Assembly: GCF_002157355.1 (NCBI RefSeq)
Contig: NZ_LYMK01000029.1
Coordinates: forward strand, 25,027 to 89,026
Reading direction: 5' to 3'
From: Variovorax sp. JS1663
GTDB lineage: Bacteria > Pseudomonadota > Gammaproteobacteria > Burkholderiales > Burkholderiaceae_C
Length of the DNA: 64,000 nt
Position 1 is the first letter of the stretch. The number at the start of each line of letters is the position of its first letter. Both the position numbers and the translations under genes were made by a program. The notes below the pieces were generated by a model. The model was given only the letters and a program-made list of their open reading frames with translations, was not told where the DNA came from and searched no databases. Positions 10,868 through 23,809 of this stretch are shown here, piece after piece.

Positions 10868-11530
10868 CTAGACTTGGCCGTCCTCGCGCCGTGGGACGCG
10901 GAAGGCGGGCGTCACGCCGGGATCGGGCTTGCCGCTGAAGATGCGGGCCAGGCGCGAGAACAGCGCACGCAGGAAGCGCCAGCTCTTGCGGATCAGCCAG
11001 ACCGAGAGCACCAGCAGCGCAATGAAGACCAGCATGAACACGAACGGATGCGCCACCGCGAGCCACAGGCCCGCCGGCACCATCCCGTCTTCGACCAGCG
11101 AGGCGCCCACGTTGCTGAAGGGCTCGGGCGAGGTGTTGATGGCCGCGCGCGTGGTGGACTTGGCCACGTGCGCCGTCGCGGCGAAGCTGCCGCCCAGCAG
11201 TGCGGCGACCACCGCCATCAGCGCGTGGTCGGCGCCGAACACGCTGGCCGCGAGGGCTGCGCCGGCGGGGATGCGGATCACGGTGTGGACCATGTCCCAG
11301 AGCGAATCGAGGCCCGGAATCTTGTCGGCGAAGAATTCGATGAAGACCATGAAGCCGCTGGCCGCGATCACCACCGGATGCGCGAGCATTTGCAGGCCGT
11401 TCGGCAGCGGTACCCAGCCGAGGTAGCCGGCCAGCCCCGTCAGCAGCACCACCAGGTAGAGGCGCACGCCGCTGGCCCAGCCGATGGCGGCGGCCAGGGC
11501 GAGCAGCTGGGGCAGGTCGAGCTGGGTCAT
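10868..11530 (-). CDS. DUF4126 membrane protein
   Basis: A 220-residue integral membrane protein of the DUF4126 family, whose function is unknown. It has several hydrophobic helices (about residues 8-45, 52-75, 95-125 and 160-190) with the family stretches GWASGVRLYL and GLDSLWDMVHT, and a basic C-terminal tail (SRLARIFSGK). It lies 13 bases after the methylglutaconyl-CoA hydratase gene, so it is carried on the leucine transcript. A role in transport or membrane organisation is only a guess. Confidence 0.82.
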   Translation of the reverse strand: MTQLDLPQLLALAAAIGWASGVRLYLVVLLTGLAGYLGWVPLPNGLQMLAHPVVIAASGFMVFIEFFADKIPGLDSLWDMVHTVIRIPAGAALAASVFGADHALMAVVAALLGGSFAATAHVAKSTTRAAINTSPEPFSNVGASLVEDGMVPAGLWLAVAHPFVFMLVFIALLVLSVWLIRKSWRFLRALFSRLARIFSGKPDPGVTPAFRVPRREDGQV

Positions 11531-11543
11531 TCGCAGCAGGCCT

Positions 11544-12335
11544 TCAGCCGACGATCCAGGAAGGCTTGCGCTTTTGCAGGAAGGCCTGCACGCCCTCGCG
11601 GCCTTCCTCGCTGGCGCGGATGTCGGCGATGCCTTGCACGGTCTTTTCGATCAGGGCGTCGTCGATCTCTCGGCCGGCGACATCGGCGATGAGCTGCTTG
11701 CAGGCGCGCACCGCCGCCGGACTGGCGCTCGTGAAAGCCTTGACGATCTCCGCCACCTTGGCGTCGAGCGCATCGGCCGCGACCACCTCGTGCACGAAGC
11801 CGATGCGGTGCGCCTCGGCGGCGCCGAAGCGCTCGGCCGTGAGAAACCAGCGCTGCGCGGCACGCGTGCCCATGGCGCGCAGTACGTAGGGGCTGATGGT
11901 GGCGGGGATCAGGCCGATCTTCACCTCGCTCAGGCAGTACCAGGCCGTGTCCACCGACACCGCCACGTCGCAGGCGGCCACCAGCCCCATGCCGCCGGCA
12001 TAGACGTCGCCCTGTACACGGGCGATGACCGGCTTGGGACTGTCGTGGATGGTGCGCAGCATCTGCGCCAGCCCGCCGGCATCGGCGAGGTTCTGTTCGT
12101 GCGTGAACTCGGCCGCGCGGCGCATCCAGTTGAGGTTGGCGCCGGCGCAGAAGGCCGGGCCGTTGGCGCCGAGCACGATGGCCCGCACCTCCGGCGCCGC
12201 GCTGGCCTGCGAGAAGGCGTCGCTCAGCTCGCGGATGACGACATCGTCGAAGGCATTGCGCAATTCCGGGCGATTGAGCCAGATGCGCGCGACCGCGCCA
12301 TCAAAGCCGAGTTCCAAGGTGGTGAAGTTGCTCAT
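11544..12335 (-). CDS. liuC: Methylglutaconyl-CoA hydratase (enoyl-CoA hydratase family)
   Basis: Crotonase-fold protein of 263 residues expected to hydrate 3-methylglutaconyl-CoA to HMG-CoA, between the carboxylase and the lyase. The first oxyanion segment is FCAGANLNWMRR, the second is VYAGGMGLVAACD, and SEVKIGLIPATISPYV carries the acidic catalytic position. The LNWM wording resembles methylglutaconyl-CoA hydratases more than general fatty-acid hydratases. Position between the carboxylase subunits supports the assignment; substrate is inferred. Confidence 0.9.
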   Translation of the reverse strand: MSNFTTLELGFDGAVARIWLNRPELRNAFDDVVIRELSDAFSQASAAPEVRAIVLGANGPAFCAGANLNWMRRAAEFTHEQNLADAGGLAQMLRTIHDSPKPVIARVQGDVYAGGMGLVAACDVAVSVDTAWYCLSEVKIGLIPATISPYVLRAMGTRAAQRWFLTAERFGAAEAHRIGFVHEVVAADALDAKVAEIVKAFTSASPAAVRACKQLIADVAGREIDDALIEKTVQGIADIRASEEGREGVQAFLQKRKPSWIVG

Positions 12336-12354
12336 GCGCCGTGCTTCCGTTCGT

Positions 12355-12864
12355 TCATTGCTTCGCTTCCTGCTGAAGCAGGTAGACCCAATCCAGCTCG
12401 GGCCCCGGCTGGACCATGCCCGTCAACGCCGCCGTGAGCTGCCCGCGATGGTGAGTCGCATGGTTGAACACATGGCCCAGCGCCGGCGCGAAGGGAATGT
12501 TCACCTGCTCGCCGTTGTTGCGCGTGTAGGCCAGCTGGCCGTCGTAACGCTCGGGCGCGAACGTGGCGAGCCAGGGCGTCCAGCGCGTGACCGCCTGGCG
12601 CAGCGCCTCGCACACGGCCGCGCGCTCCGCGTGCAGCTCGGTGTTCAGCGGGATGCGCGGCGAATGGCCTTCGGCAAAGCGCGCAAACCAGATGTTGTCG
12701 GTCACCAGCAGGTGGTTGACGGTGCCGTGCACCGAGCGGAAGTAGAGGCCGCAGTCGCGCCGCCAGTCCGCATCGGACAGGCTCTTGAGATTGACGTCGA
12801 GCAGCTTGTGCGTGGCCCACACGTGGTAGCGCGCGAGGCTCGAGAAGTAGTTCTGCAGCGACAT
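12355..12864 (-). CDS. DinB family protein
   Basis: A 169-residue four-helix-bundle protein of the DinB/YfiT-like metalloenzyme superfamily. Three histidines fit the metal site: one in the SVHGTVNHLL helix near residues 45-52 and two in NHATHHRGQL near 135-144. Members are often thiol-dependent S-transferases or of unknown role. It is inserted between the carboxylase beta gene and the hydratase gene with 12- and 19-base gaps, so it is co-transcribed with leucine catabolism, but no role there is known. Confidence 0.85.
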   Translation of the reverse strand: MSLQNYFSSLARYHVWATHKLLDVNLKSLSDADWRRDCGLYFRSVHGTVNHLLVTDNIWFARFAEGHSPRIPLNTELHAERAAVCEALRQAVTRWTPWLATFAPERYDGQLAYTRNNGEQVNIPFAPALGHVFNHATHHRGQLTAALTGMVQPGPELDWVYLLQQEAKQ

Positions 12865-12876
12865 GGCCTCTCCTCT

Positions 12877-14490
<1,614 letters not shown>

Positions 14491-14498
14491 GCGATTGC

Positions 14499-16202
<1,704 letters not shown>

Positions 16203-16220
16203 ACCGTCTCCTGTTTTTGC

Positions 16221-16330
16221 TCCCTCTCCCCCTGGGAGAGGGCGGGGGTGAGGGCATCGGACCTTTGAAACCGGCGTTGCGACGGATACGGCCGGTGCCC
16301 TCACCCTAACCTCTCCCAAAGGGAGAGGGA
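16221..16330. repeat. REP/MITE-like double hairpin repeat with CCCTCTCCC ends
   Basis: A 110-base palindromic element begins TCCCTCTCCC and ends GGGAGAGGGA. Each end also folds on itself (CCCTCTCCC-cct-GGGAGAGGG on the left, CCTCTCCC-aaa-GGGAGAGG on the right). Inner arms GGGTGAGGGC and GCCCTCACCC extend the pairing. Sequences of this type are known as dispersed extragenic repeats in many proteobacteria. Here it sits between isovaleryl-CoA dehydrogenase and the acyl-CoA synthetase, so the transcript would carry a strong stem-loop after the first gene. Confidence 0.85.
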
Positions 16331-16334
16331 ATCA

Positions 16335-17507
16335 TCACGCCGTCTCGGCGAACAGTTCGCGCCCGATCAGCATGCGGCGGATCTCGCTGGTGCCGGCCCC
16401 GATCTCGTACAGCTTGGCATCGCGCCACAGCCGCTCGACCGGGAACTCCTTGGTGTAGCCGACGCCGCCCAGGGCCTGGATCGCCTCGCCGGCCATCCAG
16501 GTCGCCTTCTCGGCCGAGTAGAGGATGGCGCCGGCCGCGTCCTTGCGGAAGGTGCGCGCATGGTCGGCGCGATCACAGGCCTTGCCCACGGCATAGACGT
16601 AGGCGCGGGTGGCCTGCCAGGTGGAGTACATGTCGGCCAGCTTGCCCTGCATCAGCTGGAACTCTCCGATGCTCTGGCCGAACTGCTTGCGCTCGTGCAC
16701 GAAGGGGATCACCGCGTCCATGCAGGCGGCCATGATGCCGAGCGGTCCGCCCGACAGCACGGCGCGCTCGTAGTCCAGGCCGCTCATCAGCACCCTGGCG
16801 CCCTGGCCCTCCCCGCCCAGCACGTTCTCCTCCGGCACCTCGCAGTTGTCGAAGAACAGCGGGAAGGTGTTGGAGCCGCGCATGCCCAGTTTGTCCAGCT
16901 TGGTGCCGGCGGAGAAGCCCTTGAAGCTCTTCTCCACGATGAAGGCAGTCATGCCGCGCGCGCCCATCTCGGGCTCGGTCTTGGCGTAGATGACCAGGGT
17001 GTCGGCGTCGCCGCCGTTGGTGATCCACATCTTGCCGCCGTTGAGCACGTAGCGGTCGCCCTTCTTCTCGGCGCGCAGCTTCATGCTGACCACGTCGGAG
17101 CCGGCATTGGGCTCGCTCATCGCCAGCGCGCCGACGTGCTCGCCGCTCACCAGCTTGGGCAGGTACTTCTTCTTCTGGGCTTCGCTGCCGTTGCGGTGGA
17201 TCTGGTTGACGCAGAGGTTGGAGTGGGCGCCATAGGACAGGCCGACCGAGGCGGAGGCGCGCGAGACCTCTTCCATCGCCACGATGTGGGCCAGGTAGCC
17301 GAGCTCGGTGCCGCCGTATTCCTCTTTCACCGTCATGCCGTGCAGGCCGAGCTCGCCGAGCTTCTTCCACAGGTCGTGCGGGAAGAGGTTCTCGCGGTCG
17401 ATCTCGGCGGCGCGCGGCGCGATCTCGTGGGCGGCGAAGTCGGCGATCGCGTTGCGCAGCGAGTCGATGGTCTCGCCGAGGTCGAAGTTGAGGCCGGGGT
17501 CGTGCAT
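16335..17507 (-). CDS. liuA: Isovaleryl-CoA dehydrogenase
   Basis: FAD enzyme oxidising isovaleryl-CoA to 3-methylcrotonyl-CoA, with electrons passed to ETF. The 390-residue acyl-CoA dehydrogenase has the FAD/substrate segments AMSEPNAGSDV and WITNGGDADT. In this family branch the catalytic base is moved: Glu247 lies in LDYERAVLSGGPLG, and the position that is Glu in most acyl-CoA dehydrogenases is Ala in YEIGAGTSEIRR. That swap is diagnostic of the isovaleryl-CoA group. First gene of the cluster, divergent from an AraC-type regulator, with AGGAGA before the ATG. Confidence 0.96.
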   Translation of the reverse strand: MHDPGLNFDLGETIDSLRNAIADFAAHEIAPRAAEIDRENLFPHDLWKKLGELGLHGMTVKEEYGGTELGYLAHIVAMEEVSRASASVGLSYGAHSNLCVNQIHRNGSEAQKKKYLPKLVSGEHVGALAMSEPNAGSDVVSMKLRAEKKGDRYVLNGGKMWITNGGDADTLVIYAKTEPEMGARGMTAFIVEKSFKGFSAGTKLDKLGMRGSNTFPLFFDNCEVPEENVLGGEGQGARVLMSGLDYERAVLSGGPLGIMAACMDAVIPFVHERKQFGQSIGEFQLMQGKLADMYSTWQATRAYVYAVGKACDRADHARTFRKDAAGAILYSAEKATWMAGEAIQALGGVGYTKEFPVERLWRDAKLYEIGAGTSEIRRMLIGRELFAETA

Positions 17508-17581
17508 GGGGCTGTCTCCTGGGGTGCGGGTTCGGTCGCGTCGGAAATCCCGCGCGGCAGCCGCAGCTTACGCCGGGTGCC

Positions 17582-17618
17582 GTTGCATTTGGCGTCACAA
17601 TGGTTGCATATTGCGCCA
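17582..17618. promoter_or_regulatory. 21-bp-period direct repeat, candidate AraC-type operator
   Basis: GTTGCATTTGGCGTCA (17582-17597) and GTTGCATATTGCGCCA (17603-17618) agree at 13 of 16 bases and start exactly 21 bases, two helical turns, apart. Paired direct half-sites at this spacing are typical for AraC-family activators. The pair lies in the 129-base gap between liuA and the divergent AraC-family gene, 75-111 bases upstream of the liuA start, and ends about 19 bases before the regulator's GTG. It could serve activation of liuA and autoregulation. Confidence 0.6.
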
Positions 17619-17636
17619 TCGAAATTCCGAAGATCC

Positions 17637-18701
17637 GTGACCGCCTCCCCTTTCAAGCCAGCCAGCCGCGCTGCCACGCCCATGGCCTTCGTGCGAGCGA
17701 TCGTGCTGGGCTACGAGCGCTACGGCAAGGATCCGTCGCAGGCCCTGGCTCAGGCACAGATTGCGCCGCGCGAGCTGGCCCGACCGCAGGCCCGCGTGAC
17801 GGCGGCCCAGTTCGAGACGCTGTCGGGCCACGCGATGCAGGAGCTGGACGACGAGGCGCTGGGCTGGTTCCGCCGCCGCCTGCCCTGGGGCACCTACGGC
17901 ATGCTGTGCCGGGCCTCGCTGAGCGCGCCCAACCTGGGCGTGGCGATCAAGCGCTGGTGCCGCCATCACCGCCTGCTGACCGAGGACATCGGCCTCGAGC
18001 TCACGGTGGCGGACGGGCTGGCCACGGTCACGATCCGCGAACACGTGGCGCTGGGCGCGCTGCGCGAGTTCTGCCTGGTGTCCAACCTGCGCTTCCTGCA
18101 TGGCTACGCCTCCTGGGTGATCGATTCGCGCGTCTCGCTGCGGTCGGCGCGCTTTCCCTTCGAGGCGCCGCCGCACCACGATGCCTACCCGCTGATGTTC
18201 GGCGGCGAGCTGCATTTCGGTGCCGAGGCCGCGAGCTACAGCTTCGACGAGCGCTACCTGGCACTGCCGCTGCGCCGCGACGAGCAGACGCTGCGGACCA
18301 TGCTGCGGCGCGCCCTGCCGCTGACGGTGCTGCAGTACCGCCGCGACCGGCTGCTGGGGCAGCGGGTGCGCGAGCTGCTGCGCGCGCAGGGCCGGCAGGC
18401 AGCCACGGCGGAATCGCTGGCCGTGCTGCTCAACGTCTCGGCGCGCACCCTGCACCGGCAGCTGCAGGAAGAAGGCCTCTCGCTGCAGCAGCTCAAGGAC
18501 GCGGTGCGCCACGAGCAGGCGGCCGAGCAGTTGCGGCGCACCGAGCGGCCGATCAAGAACATCGCGCTCGGGGTCGGATTTCGCAACGAGAAAAGCTTCT
18601 CGCGCGCCTTTCGCACCTGGTCCGGGATGACCCCGGGGGCATTCCGGCGCACCGGCGCAACTGGACAAAAGGAGGGGTTGTCGCGCGGCGAGAATTTGTG
18701 A
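17637..18701 (+). CDS. AraC-family regulator with N-terminal AraC-type ligand domain (OruR/ArgR-like)
   Basis: A 354-residue transcription regulator. Residues about 35-215 form the arabinose_bd-type ligand domain seen in OruR- and VirS-like proteins (WFRRRLPWGTYG, CRHHRLLTEDI), and about 255-340 the double helix-turn-helix (ESLAVLLNVSARTLHRQL, IALGVGFRNEKSFSRAF with the family SFSRAF ending). The GTG at 17637 is chosen; an in-frame ATG at 17682 would give 339 residues and neither has a strong RBS. Its position back-to-back with liuA suggests it controls leucine catabolism, responding perhaps to an acyl-CoA or 2-oxoacid; this is inference. Confidence 0.85.
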   Translation: MTASPFKPASRAATPMAFVRAIVLGYERYGKDPSQALAQAQIAPRELARPQARVTAAQFETLSGHAMQELDDEALGWFRRRLPWGTYGMLCRASLSAPNLGVAIKRWCRHHRLLTEDIGLELTVADGLATVTIREHVALGALREFCLVSNLRFLHGYASWVIDSRVSLRSARFPFEAPPHHDAYPLMFGGELHFGAEAASYSFDERYLALPLRRDEQTLRTMLRRALPLTVLQYRRDRLLGQRVRELLRAQGRQAATAESLAVLLNVSARTLHRQLQEEGLSLQQLKDAVRHEQAAEQLRRTERPIKNIALGVGFRNEKSFSRAFRTWSGMTPGAFRRTGATGQKEGLSRGENL

Positions 18702-18776
18702 CAAAGTTCGCCGCCCCGCCGCCGCATGCGCTCAACGCCGACAGGCGGCGTCCCCTTCTCCGCCTAGGATCGAGGC

Positions 18777-18974
18777 ATGCAGATTCCCGACACCGACACT
18801 TCCGAATACGCGGCGCTGATCGAGTTTGCCGCCACCTCGGGCCGCTCTCGGGTTCACCCTCATGTCGAAAAGAACGCCGACCAGCTCATTGCGCGCTTCT
18901 GGTCTACCCGCGCGCAGGCCATGACCCAGGCGCTGACCGCGATGGCCAAGGCCGCCGTCCGGAAGCGCGACTGA
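18777..18974 (+). CDS. Small hypothetical protein, 65 residues
   Basis: A 65-codon reading frame fills the gap between the AraC-type regulator and the convergent phosphatase gene, ending one base before the latter's stop. Codon third positions are GC-rich like the neighbours, and GGATCGAGG lies close upstream of the ATG. The product is acidic at the N-terminus (DTDTSEYAAL) and basic at the end (AAVRKRD), predicted helical, without signal peptide or cysteine. No family recognised. It may be real but is too short to be sure. Confidence 0.5.
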   Translation: MQIPDTDTSEYAALIEFAATSGRSRVHPHVEKNADQLIARFWSTRAQAMTQALTAMAKAAVRKRD

Positions 18975-19667
18975 TCAGGCCGGCACGGCGGGCCAGGCCG
19001 CCAGCAGCGCTGGCAACTGCGCCATGTCGCTGAACACGTGCGCCACGCCGGCCGCCCGCAGCGCCTCCGGGCCGCTGTGACCCAGGTCGCCGGGGCTGTA
19101 GCCGAACACCGTGGCGCCGGCCGCGACGCCGGCGGTGGCGCCGGTCACCGTGTCCTCCACCACCGCGCAGCGGGCCGGGTCCACGCCCAGCGCCGCGGCG
19201 GCCGCCAGGTAGACGTCGGGCGCGGGCTTGGAGCGCGGCGTCTCGTGGCCGCTGAAGATGCGGCCTTCGAAGGCATCGAGCAGCCCCACCTTCTCCAGTT
19301 GCAGGCGCACCTTGTGCCGGTCGGCGCCCGACGCGCAGGCGATGCGGCCGTCCAGCGCGCGATGCAGGGCGCGCACCGCGACCGGCGCGCCGGCGATCTC
19401 GATCAGCTCGCTGTCCAGCGCCGCATTGCGCCGCTGCCAGAATTCGGCCAGCCAGTCGGGCGTGACGGTGAAGCCGGTCTTCGCCTCGATCAGCGCGGTT
19501 TCGTCGCGGACCGCCTTGCCGGTGAAGATGCGCATCGCCTCCTGCGCGCTGAGCTGCCAGCCCAGCTCGCCGAGCATCTCGGCGAGCACGCGGTTGGTGA
19601 TGGGTTCGGAGTCGACGAGGACGCCGTCGCAATCGAAGAGGACGGCGTCGAAGGGAAGAGAAGGCAT
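18975..19667 (-). CDS. HAD-superfamily hydrolase, beta-phosphoglucomutase-like subfamily
   Basis: A 230-residue HAD subfamily IA phosphatase. Motif I is LFDCDGVLVDSEP with the nucleophile Asp and the second Asp two residues later. Motif II is in CASGADRHK, motif III is the lysine of RSKPAPDVYL, and motif IV is VVEDTVTGATAG. The substrate is probably a small phosphosugar or nucleotide. It lies 47 bases downstream of thiC in the same direction, so it may be read with thiC; a link to thiamine phosphate metabolism is possible but unproven. Confidence 0.87.
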   Translation of the reverse strand: MPSLPFDAVLFDCDGVLVDSEPITNRVLAEMLGELGWQLSAQEAMRIFTGKAVRDETALIEAKTGFTVTPDWLAEFWQRRNAALDSELIEIAGAPVAVRALHRALDGRIACASGADRHKVRLQLEKVGLLDAFEGRIFSGHETPRSKPAPDVYLAAAAALGVDPARCAVVEDTVTGATAGVAAGATVFGYSPGDLGHSGPEALRAAGVAHVFSDMAQLPALLAAWPAVPA

Positions 19668-19714
19668 GAAGCGATGGTAACCACCACTTCATGCCGTTCC
19701 ATGCCGCTGCTGGC

Positions 19715-21598
<1,884 letters not shown>

Positions 21599-21691
21599 GG
21601 CGGGGCACTCCTTCGGTTGGATGGGTGCTCCGCAATCGCTCCAGGATCGGCGCGACGGAAAAAAGGGAATTCCGTGGCCGGGGAGTCGCAG

Positions 21692-21781
21692 CTCTTCTTA
21701 CGCTGGTATGAACCAGATCAAGTTCGCGGGTTCGGCCAACTTGGCCATCTCAGCACGCAGCCTGCGTGCACCCCGGAGCGG
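21692..21781 (-). ncRNA. TPP riboswitch (THI element) upstream of thiC
   Basis: On the minus strand the conserved THI-box sequences are easily read: CCGGGGTGC, a variable hairpin, GCTGAGATGG, a second hairpin around GGCCAAGTTGGCC, then ACCCGCGAACTTGATCTGG and TTCATACCAGCGTAAGAAG. These match the aptamer that binds thiamine pyrophosphate and turns down thiC. The element starts essentially at the predicted transcription start and leaves about 93 bases for the expression platform before the thiC ATG. No run of U follows, so control is more likely at translation initiation than by intrinsic termination. Confidence 0.93.
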
Positions 21782-21786
21782 GATCG

Positions 21787-21816
21787 ATTCTAGGGGGCGA
21801 TCGCGCCGGGGATCAA
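21787..21816 (-). promoter_or_regulatory. Sigma-70-like promoter of the thiC riboswitch transcript
   Basis: Minus strand TTGATC (21816-21811) and TAGAAT (21792-21787) are 18 bases apart. The -35 box overlaps the stop codon of the DedA-rhodanese gene (21813-21815). Transcription would begin near 21780, at the first base of the riboswitch, which is what an aptamer needs. This is one of the best consensus promoters in the window. Confidence 0.72.
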
Positions 21817-22778
21817 GCGGGATGTGCGGCGACGTCCGCCAGCGGCGCCGGCGCGGAGGCCAGTGCGTCGGCCGCCACCCAGGCCGCGATGCCCCCGGCG
21901 AGCACGCGCACACGCGGCAGGCCGGCCTGGTTCAACAGGCGCGCAGCCGCAATGGCCGTCTCGTCGTTCGGGCAATCGCAGAACACCACCAGCTCGCGTG
22001 CCGCCTGCAGCTCGGTCAGGCGATCCGCCAATTGGCCGTAGGTGATGCCAACGGCACCAGGCAGGACACGCTCGTCGATGAGGCGCGTTTCCACCGAGCG
22101 CAGATCGACCACCGTGAGGCGCCGGCCGGCATCGAGCGCCTCGCGCAGCGCGCTCACCTCGATGTGCTCGATGTCCTCGCCCCGGCGCGCGATGCGGCGC
22201 GCCCGGTAGCGCCAGCCGACGAAGACCGCCAGCAGCAGCGCACCCACCACCGTGGCCGTGAGACCGACACTGGACATCACGGCCAGCACGTCCTGGATGG
22301 CCGCGTGGAACATAGCACCGAGGCCCAGGAAACCCAGCGACCAGATCAGCGCCGCCAGCGTCTCGTAGGCGATGAAGCGCGTGTTCGACATGCCCAGCGC
22401 CCCCGCCATCGGCGGTGCGACCACCGACACGCCCGGCACGAACTTGGCCGCGATCAGCGACAGGCCGCCCCAGCGGCCGAGAATCGATTCGCTGCGGCGC
22501 ACGCAGGTGTCGGCCGACAGAGAGATGCGGCAGAGGAAGCGCATCACACGGTAGCCCCAGCGGCGCCCGGCCAGAAACCAGGCACCGTCACCGACGATGT
22601 TGCCCAGCACCGCGGCCAGCAGCACCACCCCGAAGGACAGCTGGCCGCCCGCGGCCAGCCCGCCGGCCACGACCAGGAACGGCGCCGCCGGCACCGGCGC
22701 ACCCAAGCGCGTCGCCGCCGTGGCCAGGAAGACCACGACGGCGCCTTGTGCGGAGAGAAGGGCGATGAGGTCGTTCAT
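21813..22778 (-). CDS. DedA/SNARE-associated membrane protein fused to a rhodanese domain
   Basis: A 321-residue fusion. Residues 1-195 form a DedA (VTT) membrane domain: early helices, the FVPGVSVVAPPMAGALGMS re-entrant segment typical of the family, then two more helices. After a basic linker (RYRARRIARRGED) comes a cytoplasmic rhodanese domain, residues about 210-310, with VVDLRSVETR and the active-site loop VVFCDCPNDETA containing the catalytic Cys. DedA proteins act in lipid carrier flipping and membrane homeostasis; rhodaneses transfer sulfane sulfur. The gene follows the DUF3047 gene by two bases, so the pair is an operon. Confidence 0.88.
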   Translation of the reverse strand: MNDLIALLSAQGAVVVFLATAATRLGAPVPAAPFLVVAGGLAAGGQLSFGVVLLAAVLGNIVGDGAWFLAGRRWGYRVMRFLCRISLSADTCVRRSESILGRWGGLSLIAAKFVPGVSVVAPPMAGALGMSNTRFIAYETLAALIWSLGFLGLGAMFHAAIQDVLAVMSSVGLTATVVGALLLAVFVGWRYRARRIARRGEDIEHIEVSALREALDAGRRLTVVDLRSVETRLIDERVLPGAVGITYGQLADRLTELQAARELVVFCDCPNDETAIAAARLLNQAGLPRVRVLAGGIAAWVAADALASAPAPLADVAAHPA

Positions 22779-22780
22779 CG

Positions 22781-23623
22781 CTACTCTCCCGTGCCGGCGC
22801 GTGCCGGTGGCAGGACGGCCGCGGCGCTGCGCGTGCTGGTCACGCTGCGCAGGTCGATGTCCGAGAAATAGGCCAGGCCATGGCCATGCGTGTTGTCGGC
22901 GTCGGCCGAGACCGCCACCGCGATCACGTCAGGCAGCGTGTCGCCCGCCTCTTCGCCGAAGGCGCGGCGGTAGTCGGCCAGCAGATTGCGGCGCTCGCCG
23001 AGCCAGTTGCCGGCCGTGCCGGTCGGGCCCGATTCGAGCACCACCATCCGGATGCGCCGGGTGAAGGCATTGACCAGCTCGGTGCCCTTGGCTTCCTTCT
23101 GGTCCCACACGTAGCACAGGGCCTCGGTGGGCACGTCCTCGCCGGTGGTACGGCGCGCCAGCGCGATCTTGGTGCGCTCGCCGAAGGACAGGCGATCGGC
23201 CGGGAAGTCGAAGAAGACGCACAGCTTGGCCGCGCCGTCGTCGCCGGCGCGGCTGCGCAGGTCGGCGTCCTGCACGAAGGCGTCGACGCGCCAGCGCCAG
23301 GCCAGCGTGGTGGAGGGATTGAGCGGCACGCGGGTGGCATGCACCAGGTTGCCGTAGGACTGGTCGGCCTCGACCTTGAGGACCTTCTTGCCGCCTTCCT
23401 GGACCACCTCGAAGCGGGTGGGCGTCTTGCCGGGCAGGCTGGCGAAGCGCCAGGGCTCGGGCGCCTGGGTGCCGCGCGCGCTGGAGAAGGGCGCCACCAC
23501 GGCCTCGTCCGCCCGGGCGATGGCCGGCGTCGCCAGCCAGAGCGCAACGGCGGCGATCGGCGCGGCCATCACCGCGGCGATCCAGCGGTGAATGGTCGGG
23601 ATGATCGTGCTGCGCGCTGCCAT
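22781..23623 (-). CDS. DUF3047 exported protein
   Basis: A 280-residue protein with an N-terminal signal peptide: a basic start, then the hydrophobic run AAVMAAPIAAVALWL and an ATPAIARA-type cleavage site near residue 35. The remainder is the DUF3047 domain, including TLAWRWRVD, CVFFDFPAD, CYVWDQ and a C-terminal SADADNTHGHGLAYFSDI stretch. Function is not known; a periplasmic beta-sandwich role is likely. Downstream after two bases lies the DedA-rhodanese fusion, suggesting an envelope function. Confidence 0.82.
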   Translation of the reverse strand: MAARSTIIPTIHRWIAAVMAAPIAAVALWLATPAIARADEAVVAPFSSARGTQAPEPWRFASLPGKTPTRFEVVQEGGKKVLKVEADQSYGNLVHATRVPLNPSTTLAWRWRVDAFVQDADLRSRAGDDGAAKLCVFFDFPADRLSFGERTKIALARRTTGEDVPTEALCYVWDQKEAKGTELVNAFTRRIRMVVLESGPTGTAGNWLGERRNLLADYRRAFGEEAGDTLPDVIAVAVSADADNTHGHGLAYFSDIDLRSVTSTRSAAAVLPPARAGTGE

Positions 23624-23809
23624 GGTGTCCTCGGTCGTACTTCCTGCTTGAGTCTGGGGGGAGTCTGAGGGTGAAAGCGCCGCAGATAAAGTAGCCAGAA
23701 GGAATCGGACTGTCTCCTTTTCGCGCACAATGCGCGGCCCCGCTATCGAATCCGTAGCAAACCACCCAGCCTGGATGCGACGATCGCGCAGCCCAGGCGC
23801 CGGAGCGAA

